A stretch of 13,614 nt of DNA from an uncultured Porphyromonadaceae bacterium (GCA_947174735.1 CAMWKC010000029.1:1-13614); one strand, 5' to 3'; shown: positions 1 through 9,092, counted from the first letter of the stretch. A program made the numbers and translations. Notes: generated by a model not told the origin, from the sequence alone.

Positions 1-160
1 TGCGGCCGGCATCTTTAATGTATATTCGTATATCGGTGGCGCCGGCATCAACGGCATTTTCCACCAGTTCCTTGATTACCGATGCCGGACGCTGTATCAC
101 CTCACCGGCGGCAATCTGGTTAGCTACCGAATCCGGCAGCAGTCTTATCACGTCACTCAT
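1..160 (-). CDS. mutL: DNA mismatch repair protein MutL, N-terminal fragment (cut by window edge)
   Basis: MutL couples MutS mismatch recognition to downstream strand incision and is a GHKL-family ATPase. Only the first 53 codons are visible. They start at ATG (160-158) and read as a near-canonical MutL N-terminus: a short lead with IRLLP, then [20 protein letters not shown] and [13 protein letters not shown]. The GEV(I/V)xRPxSVxKELxENxxDA signature contains the catalytic Glu and the Mg-binding Asn of the ATP site, both present. No Shine-Dalgarno sequence precedes the start, as expected for this phylum. The start lies 13 nt after the stop of the OstA-like gene, so mutL is probably the last gene, or a later one, of the envelope operon. 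The rest of the gene lies beyond base 1. Identification from the conserved motif is very secure. Confidence 0.96.
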   Translation of the reverse strand, partial: MSDVIRLLPDSVANQIAAGEVIQRPASVIKELVENAVDAGATDIRIYIKDAGR

Positions 161-173
161 TCCGATGGTAAAT

Positions 174-2576
174 TTAGTCTTTATCGGAGGAATCGGATGG
201 CTCCGAGTTATCGGATAACTCCGAGCTATCCGAGAAATCTGAATTATCATCTGAACTATCGGAGCTATCTGAATTATCAGATTTTTCCGATTCTTCCGAT
301 AATTCGGATTTTTCCGATTGCTCTGATAACTCCGATTGCTCCGATAACTCGGAGTCTTCCGATTGCTCCGATGACTCCGATTGCTCCGATAATTCGGAGT
401 CATCCGATTGTTCTGATTGCTCCGTCTGTATTGTTGGCTCTGCCGGGGCTATACCTCGCGGTTTCCGTGTCACTTTGGGAGCCGGTGTATCACGTCCGGC
501 GGCAAGATAATCTTCAAGTTCGTCAGGTATCTCACCAAGATCATCGGCCCAGTGCATACCGCCTCCGTACCATTCGCGACGCGGCCGCAATACTTCAAGC
601 CAAAGGAAACCGGGTAAATAGAGCTGTGTATTCTTTACAAGAAATAACGGTGTTACTGTACCTGTAACTTCAGGCCACATTTTAAGCCGGTCAAGAGCAT
701 TACCGCCTTCGGCCATCTCTATCGTAAGATAAGAGCTTTCAGCTTCTATGAGTCGATTATATGTACTATCCGACTCCATAGGCAGAAAAACGGTCTGAAC
801 ATTACCGTCAACGTCAAGACGGGTTAACGTCTGACCATCGAAGTGTGCCAGCATACGCCGCCCGGCAAGTTGATTAAAAAATTCCTCTTCGATGTGCTCT
901 ACCATCATACCGCCCTGTGGAAGTTCTGCCCAGTCAGTTGTAGAGTCATTGAAGTGCACATGTATGAGTTTACCACTCACCTGCCTTTCACCACTCCAAA
1001 CCACCGGACGAACCTTCATACGCAAAAGTGAGTCTTCCTGACTTACTGTTATGCTGTCAGCTACACCCTGCATATCACTCTTGAAGAAACGGGCACGCCT
1101 GAAGGCTTCGGCAACCCGATACTGCCGTTCAATCATAAGCGATGAATCCCGAACAACAACATCAACTGTCGTGACAAGAGGCTGCTGCGGTGTCACTACC
1201 GGCTGTGCCCAAGGGTATAACAGAGAGATTACGGTGAGGAGGATACCGGAGCTGTCGTCGGAGCTATCGGAGTTATCGGATAAATCGGAGCTGTCTGAAC
1301 TATCGGAGAAATCGGAGAAATCAGATTTTTCGGATAATTCGGATAATTCGGATAGCTCCGATAATTCCGATAACTCGGAGTCATCCGATTGCTCCGACTT
1401 AACTTCCTCAGGCCATATACGGCGCGTCACAAAGAAGGTCTTTATCGTATCAGCACGAAGGAAAAGCGTATCAGGGCGCGAATATTCCATCAGAAGCGGA
1501 TAGTCAGCCGCAAGTGCTTCACCTGTGGAATCGTTGTAAAAACCATACCCGCCTATCAGAATCGACTTATGAGCTGTATCGGTCAGTACCATCGGTGTCG
1601 GTATGCGCCCCGGAGCACCGAACATGAAGGCGCGGCTTATGCGCCGTGCACGATCATACACTATCGAATCGCCTTCGAGCAGTGTTACAGCACCCGTGGA
1701 ATCACGGTGTGATATGATAGAACGTGAAGTCAGTTCGGCGTTGTCAGTATTGGTATCATACCAGCCACGCGAAGTAATTATAGTATCGTTTTCGCCCATG
1801 ATACGTGTCGGACTTACGATACTGGCTATATTGGTAAGGGTACTGTAATAGAGTGTATCTGTCAGCATACGGAAACCATCACGGTTATTATCCAGCACGA
1901 CATTCCAGAAAAACTCAGCTTCCTTGGTAGCCGGACTATACTGTCCGAATACCGAAGTAAGCACATTAACCTTGTCGTCAAGACGTCCTCCGCGTTCATA
2001 CCAGCCACGTTCTTCGGCCAGACTGTAATCAAGGCTGTCGGTGGTCAGTGTCACATCACGGTCAATGAGAGTGACTTCTTTACGACTCGGGCCGTTGCGC
2101 AGACGTGCCAGACGAGCATCACCGTCATAATAGACACGGTCTGCATACACAAACAGAGTGTCACCCTGTTCCATACGTACATGGCCGAAAGCATCGAGCG
2201 AATTAAGAGTGGCAAAGTAGTAAGCCGAATCACAATACATAAACATACCGGCCTGACGAAACATCACATTGCCTTTTACTATCTGACGTTCGGATGTATC
2301 GCCCGGAAGACGGTAAAGACTATCGGCACGTTCGAGAAACACACGGTCTGTCTGATAACGGTTAGCCGTACCTATAGTGGGTGCTGCCGGACGAGTGGGT
2401 TTAGGACGGCGGTACGGGTCATCCGACTGCGCGGACTGTCGGGCCTGCGCCTGCCTCTGGCTCTGCGCCACCGCCTGGGCCATGATACCGCCGGCGAAGG
2501 CCACCACCAATACAAGCACAGCCCACGCCACCAAGCGGCGCGGGCCATAGGGCTTACGTGAGATACTTTGCATCAT
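174..2576 (-). CDS. OstA/LptA-like envelope protein with two Ser-Asp/Glu repeat tracts
   Basis: This 800-residue protein belongs to the Bacteroidota OstA-like family, related to LptA and the N-terminal part of LptD, which bind lipopolysaccharide in the periplasm on its way to the outer membrane. The N-terminus has basic residues and a hydrophobic segment (about 14-36, ending near AQA), a signal peptide or anchor. Residues 70-385 and 486-600 hold the repeated beta-strand pattern of the family, for example [35 protein letters not shown] and RGWY. Two low-complexity tracts interrupt or extend it: residues 394-443 inside the conserved region, and 719-798 at the very C-terminus. A short hydrophobic, Pro-containing stretch (444-461) follows the first tract. 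No LptD beta-barrel is present. The start is the first of two adjacent ATGs, 20 nt after the surA stop. Transport of LPS is inferred from the family; the role of the acidic tracts is unknown. Confidence 0.85.
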   Translation of the reverse strand: MMQSISRKPYGPRRLVAWAVLVLVVAFAGGIMAQAVAQSQRQAQARQSAQSDDPYRRPKPTRPAAPTIGTANRYQTDRVFLERADSLYRLPGDTSERQIVKGNVMFRQAGMFMYCDSAYYFATLNSLDAFGHVRMEQGDTLFVYADRVYYDGDARLARLRNGPSRKEVTLIDRDVTLTTDSLDYSLAEERGWYERGGRLDDKVNVLTSVFGQYSPATKEAEFFWNVVLDNNRDGFRMLTDTLYYSTLTNIASIVSPTRIMGENDTIITSRGWYDTNTDNAELTSRSIISHRDSTGAVTLLEGDSIVYDRARRISRAFMFGAPGRIPTPMVLTDTAHKSILIGGYGFYNDSTGEALAADYPLLMEYSRPDTLFLRADTIKTFFVTRRIWPEEVKSEQSDDSELSELSELSELSELSEKSDFSDFSDSSDSSDLSDNSDSSDDSSGILLTVISLLYPWAQPVVTPQQPLVTTVDVVVRDSSLMIERQYRVAEAFRRARFFKSDMQGVADSITVSQEDSLLRMKVRPVVWSGERQVSGKLIHVHFNDSTTDWAELPQGGMMVEHIEEEFFNQLAGRRMLAHFDGQTLTRLDVDGNVQTVFLPMESDSTYNRLIEAESSYLTIEMAEGGNALDRLKMWPEVTGTVTPLFLVKNTQLYLPGFLWLEVLRPRREWYGGGMHWADDLGEIPDELEDYLAAGRDTPAPKVTRKPRGIAPAEPTIQTEQSEQSDDSELSEQSESSEQSEDSELSEQSELSEQSEKSELSEESEKSDNSDSSDSSDDNSDFSDSSELSDNSEPSDSSDKD
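183..422. repeat. C-terminal 9-nt tandem repeat tract (Ser-Asp/Glu-X on both strands)
   Basis: About 27 imperfect copies of a 9-nt unit, TC(C/G/T)GA(T/G/A)NNN on the plus strand, fill the last 80 codons of the OstA-like gene. The core TC(C/G)GA is its own reverse complement, so the minus strand (the gene) and one plus-strand frame both read Ser-(Asp/Glu)-X. Unit phase is kept except for indels of whole codons, such as the extra codon near 249-254. The 17-mer TCGGAGTCATCCGATTG at 394-410 recurs exactly in the internal tract at 1375-1391. Confidence 0.9.
1248..1397. repeat. Internal 9-nt tandem repeat tract within the OstA-like gene
   Basis: Roughly 17 copies of the same 9-nt unit encode residues 394-443 of the OstA-like protein, beginning [11 protein letters not shown] and running through SEKSDF and SDSSDSSD to DDSS. 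The order of motifs parallels the C-terminal tract, and the two share an exact 17-mer, so one probably seeded the other. The plus strand also reads as Ser-Glu/Asp repeats here. The tract sits between two conserved parts of the protein, so it is probably a surface loop expansion. Confidence 0.88.
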
Positions 2577-2596
2577 GGTGACCGATGATAGTGAAT

Positions 2597-3958
2597 TTAC
2601 TTTATCCAGCCTTGATAGTTGAAGTCACAGGATTCCCACCCTTCTTCTATCTTGACATAGGTATCTTTAATTTTCTTTTCTATCCAATCACGGATTATCT
2701 GCTGCTTCTGGTGATTTTCGTACATCTGACGTATAAGGCTGTAATCCTCCGCCAGTGTGGCTCTGTGACCCGGCACACGTTCGGCAAGACGCACTATGGC
2801 AGCCACCTCCTTATTGCGCTGAGGATCCTTCCAGACAAAGGCTTCCGATATATCACCCACCTCCATGCCTTCTACACGGTTGGCTATGTCGGAAGGCAAG
2901 TCCTGCATCTCGAAGCGTGGAGAACCTGTATGAGGATTTACCATAAGGCCACGGTTGTTGCGTGTGTCCTTATCCTGCGACAGCGTACGTGCGGCGTCTT
3001 CGAAAGTAAAAGCACCGCCTACAATCTCCTTGCGTACCGAATCAAGACGGTTGACGACCAGAGCCAGATCCTGTGTGCTGACATGCGGACGCAACAGTAT
3101 ATGACGCACATTGACCTGATCACCGCGCTTGGCTATGAGCTGTATGATATGATAGCCATACTCGGTTTCGACAATACGACTCACCTTCTTAGGGTCATTA
3201 AGATTGAAAGCCACATTGGCAAATTCCGGTACCCACTGTGAACGCGAAGTAAAGCCAAGTTCACCACCCTGCATGGCTGACCCGTCTTCGCTATACGCAA
3301 TAGCCAGTGTCGAGAAGTCGGCATCACCACGTGTCACACGGTCAGCATAGTCACGCAGACGCGCTTTGACATCTTCTATCTCCTGACGCGGTATCTGAGG
3401 ATTAAAGGTTATTATCTGGGCTTCTACCTGCATAGGTATATAAGGCACACTATCAGCCGGAAGAGCATCGAAATATTTACGCACTTCGTTGGGAGTAGCC
3501 TGTACATTTTCGGTCAGTTTATTTTCCACCTGACCTATTATGTAGTTGGTACGTATCATATCGACCAACTGTGCGCGAAGTGTAGGAAGAGGTTTACGGA
3601 AGTATTCCTCAACCTTCTCTTTCGAACCTATATTGGCTATATAATAGTTGAGCTGCTGGTCGGCCTGTGCGAGTACCTGGCTTTCAGGTGCTTCGATAGT
3701 ATCGAGTTTAGCCTGGTGAAGATAAAGTTTTTCGACAGCAAGTTTCTCAGGAAGCACACAGTAGGGATCGCCATCGATACGGTCGCCCATCGAACGCATC
3801 GAGGCATACATTTCCTCCACGTCCGAACGGAATATGGCTTCATCGCCCACAATCCAGGCCACCTCATCGACAACATTGCGCGTAGGCTGCGCCATAGCGC
3901 ATACTACGGTGAGTGCAGCCATAGCTGCAGGGACCAATGATAGCTTTGGATATTTCAC
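2597..3958 (-). CDS. surA: SurA-type periplasmic peptidylprolyl isomerase (parvulin family)
   Basis: This 453-residue protein should assist folding of outer-membrane proteins in the periplasm. It starts with a signal peptide (KYPKLSLVP, a hydrophobic stretch, then AMAQ; cleavage near residue 24). A SurA N-terminal chaperone region follows (about 28-175, beginning VVDEVAWIVGDEAIFRSDVE). The first parvulin domain spans about 176-276, with the typical YSEDGSAMQGGELGF loop, PEFANVAF and the closing YGYHIIQL. A second, more divergent parvulin region begins at VRHILLRP (about 284) and runs to about 393. A helical C-terminus completes the SurA layout. The start codon is GTG (3958-3956); the next in-frame ATG, codon 13, would destroy the signal peptide. 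It lies 50 nt after the lipoprotein gene and 20 nt before the OstA-like gene, consistent with one operon. The symbol reflects domain layout; orthology to E. coli surA is likely but not proved here. Confidence 0.88.
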   Translation of the reverse strand: MKYPKLSLVPAAMAALTVVCAMAQPTRNVVDEVAWIVGDEAIFRSDVEEMYASMRSMGDRIDGDPYCVLPEKLAVEKLYLHQAKLDTIEAPESQVLAQADQQLNYYIANIGSKEKVEEYFRKPLPTLRAQLVDMIRTNYIIGQVENKLTENVQATPNEVRKYFDALPADSVPYIPMQVEAQIITFNPQIPRQEIEDVKARLRDYADRVTRGDADFSTLAIAYSEDGSAMQGGELGFTSRSQWVPEFANVAFNLNDPKKVSRIVETEYGYHIIQLIAKRGDQVNVRHILLRPHVSTQDLALVVNRLDSVRKEIVGGAFTFEDAARTLSQDKDTRNNRGLMVNPHTGSPRFEMQDLPSDIANRVEGMEVGDISEAFVWKDPQRNKEVAAIVRLAERVPGHRATLAEDYSLIRQMYENHQKQQIIRDWIEKKIKDTYVKIEEGWESCDFNYQGWIK

Positions 3959-4008
3959 GTTGTTCAGGTGTATATGATTGGTGTTTGTTGTGTTTGTATC
4001 GTGACGCT

Positions 4009-4905
4009 TTACTGTGTAAGGCGTCTGTGGCTTACCGGATCATAACCTATGCCACGCAGTACATGTTCGTCAAGTGCCTGACTTACCAGACGCTGTACGA
4101 GACGGCGTTCCGTCTCGCGCATTACTTGCTGTTCAAGCCAGTCGGTAATCTGAGCACGGGCAAATTCGTATGGCATCACACTTCCGGCCGGCAAATAGTC
4201 AGCGATATGGAGAAGATATACCCAGTCTCCGTAAGTAGTCTCAAAGTCGGTATTAGCCTCCAGAAAGGCTTCGGCATCATAAAATCTGTATGGTATCTGC
4301 CGCGCCACTGTCTGCCAGTCTACCCAACGGTCGCCGAAGTAATCATACTCCTGCGCATGATCAAGACCATGCTTCTCGATGTTTTCGAAAGTGCGTGGTG
4401 AGGCTTCGCTCATCCATTTGCGCAACCGGTCGAGCTGAGGTGCACGAGTACTGACTTTCAGATAAGCACCACGCACCAGAGGGCGTTCGGTAAGCATCTC
4501 ATCAGAATGTCGGGCATAGTAAGCACGTACGTCTTTCTCATCTACATGACCACGGCCGCTCTCACGCACACGCGACAGATAACGACTTAATATAAGCTCA
4601 CGTCGATACTGTTCCACAAGGCGGTCTATCTCATCAGCATCCGAAAGATGGTCAAGGGCAACCTGCATCAGAAGCTGGTCTTCAATCCATGCGTCAACCA
4701 CACCGGCAAAAAGCTGTGCCGAATCGTCAGGAGCTATACCTACCGGTATACGCGCTACCACTTCGTGTTCATACAGAGCCGAATCGCCAAGCATCACGAG
4801 TAGATCACTACGTTGTGGCTCAACCGTATTATCGTGACCACAGGCAGCTAACAATACAAGGGGCGCCAGCACGATACGCCACAACCGACACGGTACAGAA
4901 CTCAC
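4009..4905 (-). CDS. SurA-like lipoprotein with degenerate parvulin region
   Basis: This 298-residue protein has a clear lipoprotein signal: Arg-containing N-terminus, hydrophobic stretch, lipobox L19-A20-A21-C22, then GHDN. It should be anchored to the inner or outer membrane and face the periplasm. Residues 33-130 resemble a SurA/PpiC N-terminal chaperone fold (LVMLGDSALYEHEV, then helices ending DEKDVRAYYARHSDEM). A stretch near 143-150 (VRGAYLKV) and one near 222-236 (ETTYGDWVYLLHIAD) occupy the positions of the first and last parvulin strands. The active-site loop (S-D-x-x-x-GGxLG) between them is missing, so catalysis is unlikely. The start is GTG (4905-4903), overlapping the upstream TGA as GTGA, which indicates translational coupling with the two-parvulin foldase. 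I infer a holdase or partner role within the foldase set; no exact function is recognised. Confidence 0.75.
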   Translation of the reverse strand: MSSVPCRLWRIVLAPLVLLAACGHDNTVEPQRSDLLVMLGDSALYEHEVVARIPVGIAPDDSAQLFAGVVDAWIEDQLLMQVALDHLSDADEIDRLVEQYRRELILSRYLSRVRESGRGHVDEKDVRAYYARHSDEMLTERPLVRGAYLKVSTRAPQLDRLRKWMSEASPRTFENIEKHGLDHAQEYDYFGDRWVDWQTVARQIPYRFYDAEAFLEANTDFETTYGDWVYLLHIADYLPAGSVMPYEFARAQITDWLEQQVMRETERRLVQRLVSQALDEHVLRGIGYDPVSHRRLTQ

Positions 4906-6827
4906 TTAACTTTTTTAAGTACTTTCTCGTTTACCTTCACCGGATAGCGACTACGAAGTTCCTCTATCCAGTCGGCTTCAAGACGGTTCTGATAGTCGCT
5001 TGTCACCATACCACGCACATCAGCCGCCTCTTCAGGAGCCTCAAGCACACGGGCATCGTAAAGGAAGCTGACTTTATAGTTGCCCGGAGCAGTAGCTTCA
5101 GGACCACCGAACATCAGATAGTCAACCACAGGATTGCTACCGGGAGCAGCAAGTACACGTTCAGCCGAAGCTTTGCCAGAAAATTCTTTACGCACTACTG
5201 TGATAAGGGAATCAGCAGGCACACTGTCAAGGCGACGACGTATCTGCTCGGCAACTTCTTCGTCGGCAGCATTTATAAGCACGCCCTTCACATGAGGTTC
5301 GGTCCATGTATAGTCACCACGGTGCATGTTAAAGAAATGTTCCAGACCTTCCTGATCTTTTGATGCCTTATCCCAGACTTTAGCTACGCTGACTTCATAC
5401 AGCAGACTGCCGTCACGATATTCGTTAAGCAGATTGCGGTACTCAGGCTGATTAGCCTCAAGCCATGTCTGTTCAGCTTCGACAAGGCGCTTATTATAGA
5501 ACGATGCAAGGGCTTTATCGATTGTAGCCACGGCGGATGCCGGGTCAGGCTGACGATAACCATGCATGTATTCTGCAAATTCACTTACAGGAACGTCTTT
5601 TTTATCAATGCTGAGTAAAACCATACGTCCCAGCGAGCCGTCAGCACAAGCATCATAGAAAAGTGAGTCAAGTCCGTTTACACCGACACGGGCTTTAAGA
5701 GCATTGACTGTACCGCTCTTAACAGACCCTTTGTGTTTGCGTGCCAAAGTTTCAGTCTGATGTGCTTTTATCAGTCGGCTGCGATCGTCCTGCGGATTTG
5801 TAATACGTTCCAACAGACGCGGACGTGCCTCCTCAAGAGAGGGAACTCCACGCTGGTCAGTCTTATGAATTATGTGCCAGCCGAACTGAGTATGTACAGG
5901 CTGTGATATTTCACCCACACTCATGGAGAAAGCCGCCGAATCAAACGGTGCGACCATCTCTCCGGCACCGAACCAAGGAAGCTGACCGCCGTTACGGGCA
6001 GAGCCTTTGTCGTCGCTAAGCGAAGTAGCCACAGCCGCAAACGACGAAGGATCAGCTTTCACCACACGATAGATGCTGTCTATAGTTTCACGAGCTGCCT
6101 TTTCGACAGCAAGAGAGGCGTTCTGAGGCACCATTTTCATTATATGCGAAGCCTGTACAGTACCACGGGCAGGACGTTTTTTACCACCTTTGACAATGTG
6201 GTAAGCCATAGGACTTTCCACTACCTCCGACAGTTCACCCTCACCAAGAGTAAACACAGCTGTCTCAAAATCGTATGGAAAACGTCCGGCTGAAGTATAG
6301 CCGAGATAACCGCCGTTGGTCTTGGCAGTGCGGTCATCTGACAGCTCACGGGCCAGCAACTCAAAGTCAGCTCCGTCAACAAGCAGGACACGTATACTAT
6401 CTATAGTATGACGGGCTTTGGCAGCTTCAGCGGCGCTGCGGCCCTTGCCTATCATGATGTGGCGCGCTTCCGCTTCCTGCTTTGAACGCTCGTATGCCTG
6501 GGTTACCAACTGGTTGAGGAAGGTGGAATCAGTCATGTAAGGAGCACTTAGATCACCGCGATACTGTGCCATCTCGCGCTTGAATGATGCTGTTGTGTCG
6601 AGACCCTCGGACCGTGCGTCAGCCACCTTGAGTTTATAAATCTTGAACATCTCCACATATTCGTCCAAAGGCTGAGGTGACAGCTGCTGCTGGCTGTTCT
6701 TATGGTAAAGGTATTCAAATTCCGACTTAGTGACGTCGACACCATTGACGGTCATAATGACAGGATCGGCTGCCCATGCTCCGAGACATGCGGCCAGTCC
6801 GACTCCCGCAATCAGTTTATTTTTCAT
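4902..6827 (-). CDS. Periplasmic foldase with two parvulin domains (PpiC/SurA family)
   Basis: This 641-residue protein carries a short signal peptide (KNKLIAGVGLAACLGAWAAD); cleavage after the AWA/AA region is favoured, though LAAC could act as a lipobox. An N-terminal chaperone region (about 22-118) begins VIMTVNGVDVTKSEFEYLY. Two parvulin domains follow: about 119-215 (ARHIMIG, then LSDDRTAKTNGGYLGYTS, ending AYHIVKG) and 225-323 (ASHIMKM, then LSDDKGSARNGGQLPWFG, ending FGWHIIHK). Both keep the GG(Y/Q)L loop and the closing His. A long helical C-terminal part (about 330-641) resembles the rest of PpiD-like proteins. The expected role is prolyl isomerisation and chaperoning of exported proteins. 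It is the first gene of the envelope cluster. In the 84-nt gap before it I see only a poor promoter match (TAATTTTT on the minus strand, 6878-6871, no good -33 box) and two 5-bp hairpins (6852-6866, 6839-6852), so readthrough from recQ is possible. Confidence 0.88.
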   Translation of the reverse strand: MKNKLIAGVGLAACLGAWAADPVIMTVNGVDVTKSEFEYLYHKNSQQQLSPQPLDEYVEMFKIYKLKVADARSEGLDTTASFKREMAQYRGDLSAPYMTDSTFLNQLVTQAYERSKQEAEARHIMIGKGRSAAEAAKARHTIDSIRVLLVDGADFELLARELSDDRTAKTNGGYLGYTSAGRFPYDFETAVFTLGEGELSEVVESPMAYHIVKGGKKRPARGTVQASHIMKMVPQNASLAVEKAARETIDSIYRVVKADPSSFAAVATSLSDDKGSARNGGQLPWFGAGEMVAPFDSAAFSMSVGEISQPVHTQFGWHIIHKTDQRGVPSLEEARPRLLERITNPQDDRSRLIKAHQTETLARKHKGSVKSGTVNALKARVGVNGLDSLFYDACADGSLGRMVLLSIDKKDVPVSEFAEYMHGYRQPDPASAVATIDKALASFYNKRLVEAEQTWLEANQPEYRNLLNEYRDGSLLYEVSVAKVWDKASKDQEGLEHFFNMHRGDYTWTEPHVKGVLINAADEEVAEQIRRRLDSVPADSLITVVRKEFSGKASAERVLAAPGSNPVVDYLMFGGPEATAPGNYKVSFLYDARVLEAPEEAADVRGMVTSDYQNRLEADWIEELRSRYPVKVNEKVLKKVK

Positions 6828-6911
6828 CTCATGTTGTTGTTATCTAAATAACCTAACGACTTTAGGGTTGAAAAATTATAAGTGCCCCTTAAGATTACTT
6901 CTTACAATGTA

Positions 6912-9092
6912 TCAGTTTCCCATTTCCGAAAGGAACTTAATACGCAACAGACGTATCTCTTCTTCAGAGTATTCATCACCCAGATCCTGTATAGCAGCTT
7001 CCAGGTCGTCTTCCTGACAGTCGCGGAAGTACTCAATAACTTCTTCCTGTTGATCCTCGCTGATAATCTCGTTCAGGAAGTAGTCGATATTAATTTTGGT
7101 ACCCGCATCTATTATAGCTTCGAGTTCATCGAGAAGCTCATTAAATTCCAAACCTTTGCTCTCAGCCAGTTCTTCGAGGTCTATCTTACGGTCAATGGCC
7201 TGTATAATCGAGATTTTGAGCTTACTGCGGTTAGGCACCTGACGTACCCGTATATCCTCAGGACGCTCTATTTCATTCTCCTCGACATAACGCTTTATGA
7301 CTCTGACAAATTCCTTGCCGTAACGTGTAGCCTTACCGCTGCCTACGCCTGAAATATTTTGCAACTCCTCCAAAGTAATGGGATAAGTAGTAGCCATAGC
7401 CTCAAGGCTGGGCTCCTGGAATATGACGTAAGGAGGCAGATCAAGCTGACGGGCCAGCTTATTGCGTAGGTCTTTAAGTATAGAGTAAAGTTCCTGATCA
7501 GCGGCACACGAAGCACCGCTCTTCATCTGTACGTCGGTGTCAACATCACTGTAGTCTGTATCCTCGACTACCTTGAACGACACAGGTTTCTTCAGGAATT
7601 TCTTACCCATCGGCGTAATTTTCAGTATTCCGTAATTCTCTATATCACGTGCCAGATAGCCGGCTATCACAGCCTGGCGTATGACAGCACCGAGAAATTT
7701 TTCGTCGATGTCGGGTAACGAGCCGAATTCGTCAAGCTCATCATGCCCGTACGACTTTACCTCATCAGTGCGACGTCCTATCAGCACATTGATAAGGTAA
7801 TCGGCCTTGAACCTTTCTTTTGTAGACAACACCGTCTCAAGGACGGCACAAAGTTCGTCTTTAGCTTCCACTTGATTTTTAGGATTTAAACAATTGTCGC
7901 AGTTGCCACAGTTATCGGCTGTGTATGTTTCACCAAAATAATGCAATAGAATGCGCCGCCGGCATACCGATGATTCGGCATATCCGGCTGTTTCGGCCAG
8001 CAGCTGGCGCCCTATCTCCTGCTCGGCCGGTGACTTGCTCTGCATGAGCTTGTCAAGCTTTATAAGGTCTTTACGGTTATAGAAGGTCACACAACGTCCC
8101 TCACCTCCGTCACGTCCGGCACGGCCTGTCTCCTGATAGTACCCTTCAAGACTTTTGGGCAGGTCATAATGTATGACATAACGAACATCCGGTTTATCTA
8201 TACCCATACCGAAAGCTATAGTAGCCACTATGACACTGACTTCTTCATGAAGAAAAGCATCCTGATTGGCTGAACGGGTAGCAGAATCCATGCCTGCATG
8301 ATACGGCAACGCAGATATTTCATTAACCTTCAGCACTTCGGCCAATTCTTCGACACGCTTACGCGACAGACAGTAGATTATACCTGATTTTTTACCTTGT
8401 GAACGTATGAAGCGTATTATCTCACGGTCTACATCACGTGTCTTGGGCCGTATTTCATAAAACAGGTTAGGACGGTTAAAACTCGACTTAAAAACCTCGG
8501 CACCAAGCATACCCAGATTTTTCTGTATATCATGCTGTACCTTTGGAGTAGCTGTAGCAGTAAGGGCAATAACAGGATGCACTCCTATCTCTTGTATGAC
8601 AGGGCGTATACGGCGATATTCGGGACGGAAGTCATGACCCCATTCCGATATACAGTGCGCTTCGTCAACAGCATAAAATGAAATCTTGACTGACTTAAGA
8701 AAGGCGATATTAGATTCTTTAGCCAGTGATTCCGGAGCCACATAGAGCAATTTGGTACGTCCGGCCGTAATGTCAGCCTTAACCTGGTCAATGGCGCCCT
8801 TGGTCAGCGAGGAATTAAGAAAGTGAGCCACTCCGTCGTCTTCACCGTAATGACGCATGACATCGACCTGATTTTTCATCAGTGCAATAAGAGGCGAGAT
8901 GATAATAGCCACCCCGTCCGACATCAGAGCGGGCAACTGATAGCACAGTGACTTGCCCCCACCCGTGGGCATGAGCACAAACACATCCTTGCCGTCGAGC
9001 AGGCTTTCGATGATTTTGAGCTGGTTGCCCTTGAATTTATCGAATCCGAAATTCGATTTCAGCGCTTGATGAATTGCTTGTTGGTCTGCCAT
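6912..9092 (-). CDS. recQ: ATP-dependent DNA helicase RecQ
   Basis: RecQ unwinds DNA 3'-5' in recombinational repair and at stalled forks. The 726 residues show the full layout. The Q-motif is near 17-24 (FDKFKGNQ), Walker A is TGGGKS (43-48), DEAH is at 143-146, and the RecQ aromatic-rich loop ISEWGHDFRPEY at 148-159. Motif III is TATAT (178-182), motif V IAFGMGIDKPDVR (292-304) and motif VI QETGRAGRDG (320-329). Zinc ligands are C377, C395, C398 and C401. A winged-helix RQC region follows (about 405-505), then an HRDC domain (about 532-605, with ISGVGSGKATRYG). The last 110 residues form a helical, acidic tail resembling the helix-turn-helix domain found at the end of many RecQ proteins. 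The protein is longer than E. coli RecQ (about 610) because of this tail. The ATG start is preceded by a 94-nt leader downstream of a candidate promoter. Confidence 0.97.
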   Translation of the reverse strand: MADQQAIHQALKSNFGFDKFKGNQLKIIESLLDGKDVFVLMPTGGGKSLCYQLPALMSDGVAIIISPLIALMKNQVDVMRHYGEDDGVAHFLNSSLTKGAIDQVKADITAGRTKLLYVAPESLAKESNIAFLKSVKISFYAVDEAHCISEWGHDFRPEYRRIRPVIQEIGVHPVIALTATATPKVQHDIQKNLGMLGAEVFKSSFNRPNLFYEIRPKTRDVDREIIRFIRSQGKKSGIIYCLSRKRVEELAEVLKVNEISALPYHAGMDSATRSANQDAFLHEEVSVIVATIAFGMGIDKPDVRYVIHYDLPKSLEGYYQETGRAGRDGGEGRCVTFYNRKDLIKLDKLMQSKSPAEQEIGRQLLAETAGYAESSVCRRRILLHYFGETYTADNCGNCDNCLNPKNQVEAKDELCAVLETVLSTKERFKADYLINVLIGRRTDEVKSYGHDELDEFGSLPDIDEKFLGAVIRQAVIAGYLARDIENYGILKITPMGKKFLKKPVSFKVVEDTDYSDVDTDVQMKSGASCAADQELYSILKDLRNKLARQLDLPPYVIFQEPSLEAMATTYPITLEELQNISGVGSGKATRYGKEFVRVIKRYVEENEIERPEDIRVRQVPNRSKLKISIIQAIDRKIDLEELAESKGLEFNELLDELEAIIDAGTKINIDYFLNEIISEDQQEEVIEYFRDCQEDDLEAAIQDLGDEYSEEEIRLLRIKFLSEMGN

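Noticed and set aside
183..422. CRISPR array
   Set aside because: The units are 9 nt long with no unique spacers, and they keep an open reading frame.
1194..1247. Hydrophobic stretch [13 protein letters not shown] in the OstA-like protein as a membrane helix
   Set aside because: It is short, is broken by Pro, and lies within a periplasmic protein beside a low-complexity tract; a true transmembrane segment is unlikely.
1051..1503. Plus-strand 150-codon frame containing Ser-Glu/Asp repeats
   Set aside because: It is antisense to the OstA-like gene. Its repeat coding follows automatically from the self-complementary repeat core, and the sequence outside the repeat resembles no protein.
2585..3241. 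Plus-strand 218-codon frame
   Set aside because: It lies opposite surA, whose domains are clear. The plus-strand translation has no recognisable motif, and it has no promoter.
6828..6911. Terminator or strong promoter between recQ and the two-parvulin gene
   Set aside because: Only 4-5 bp hairpins and a poor -7 match without a -33 box are present, too weak to annotate as features.
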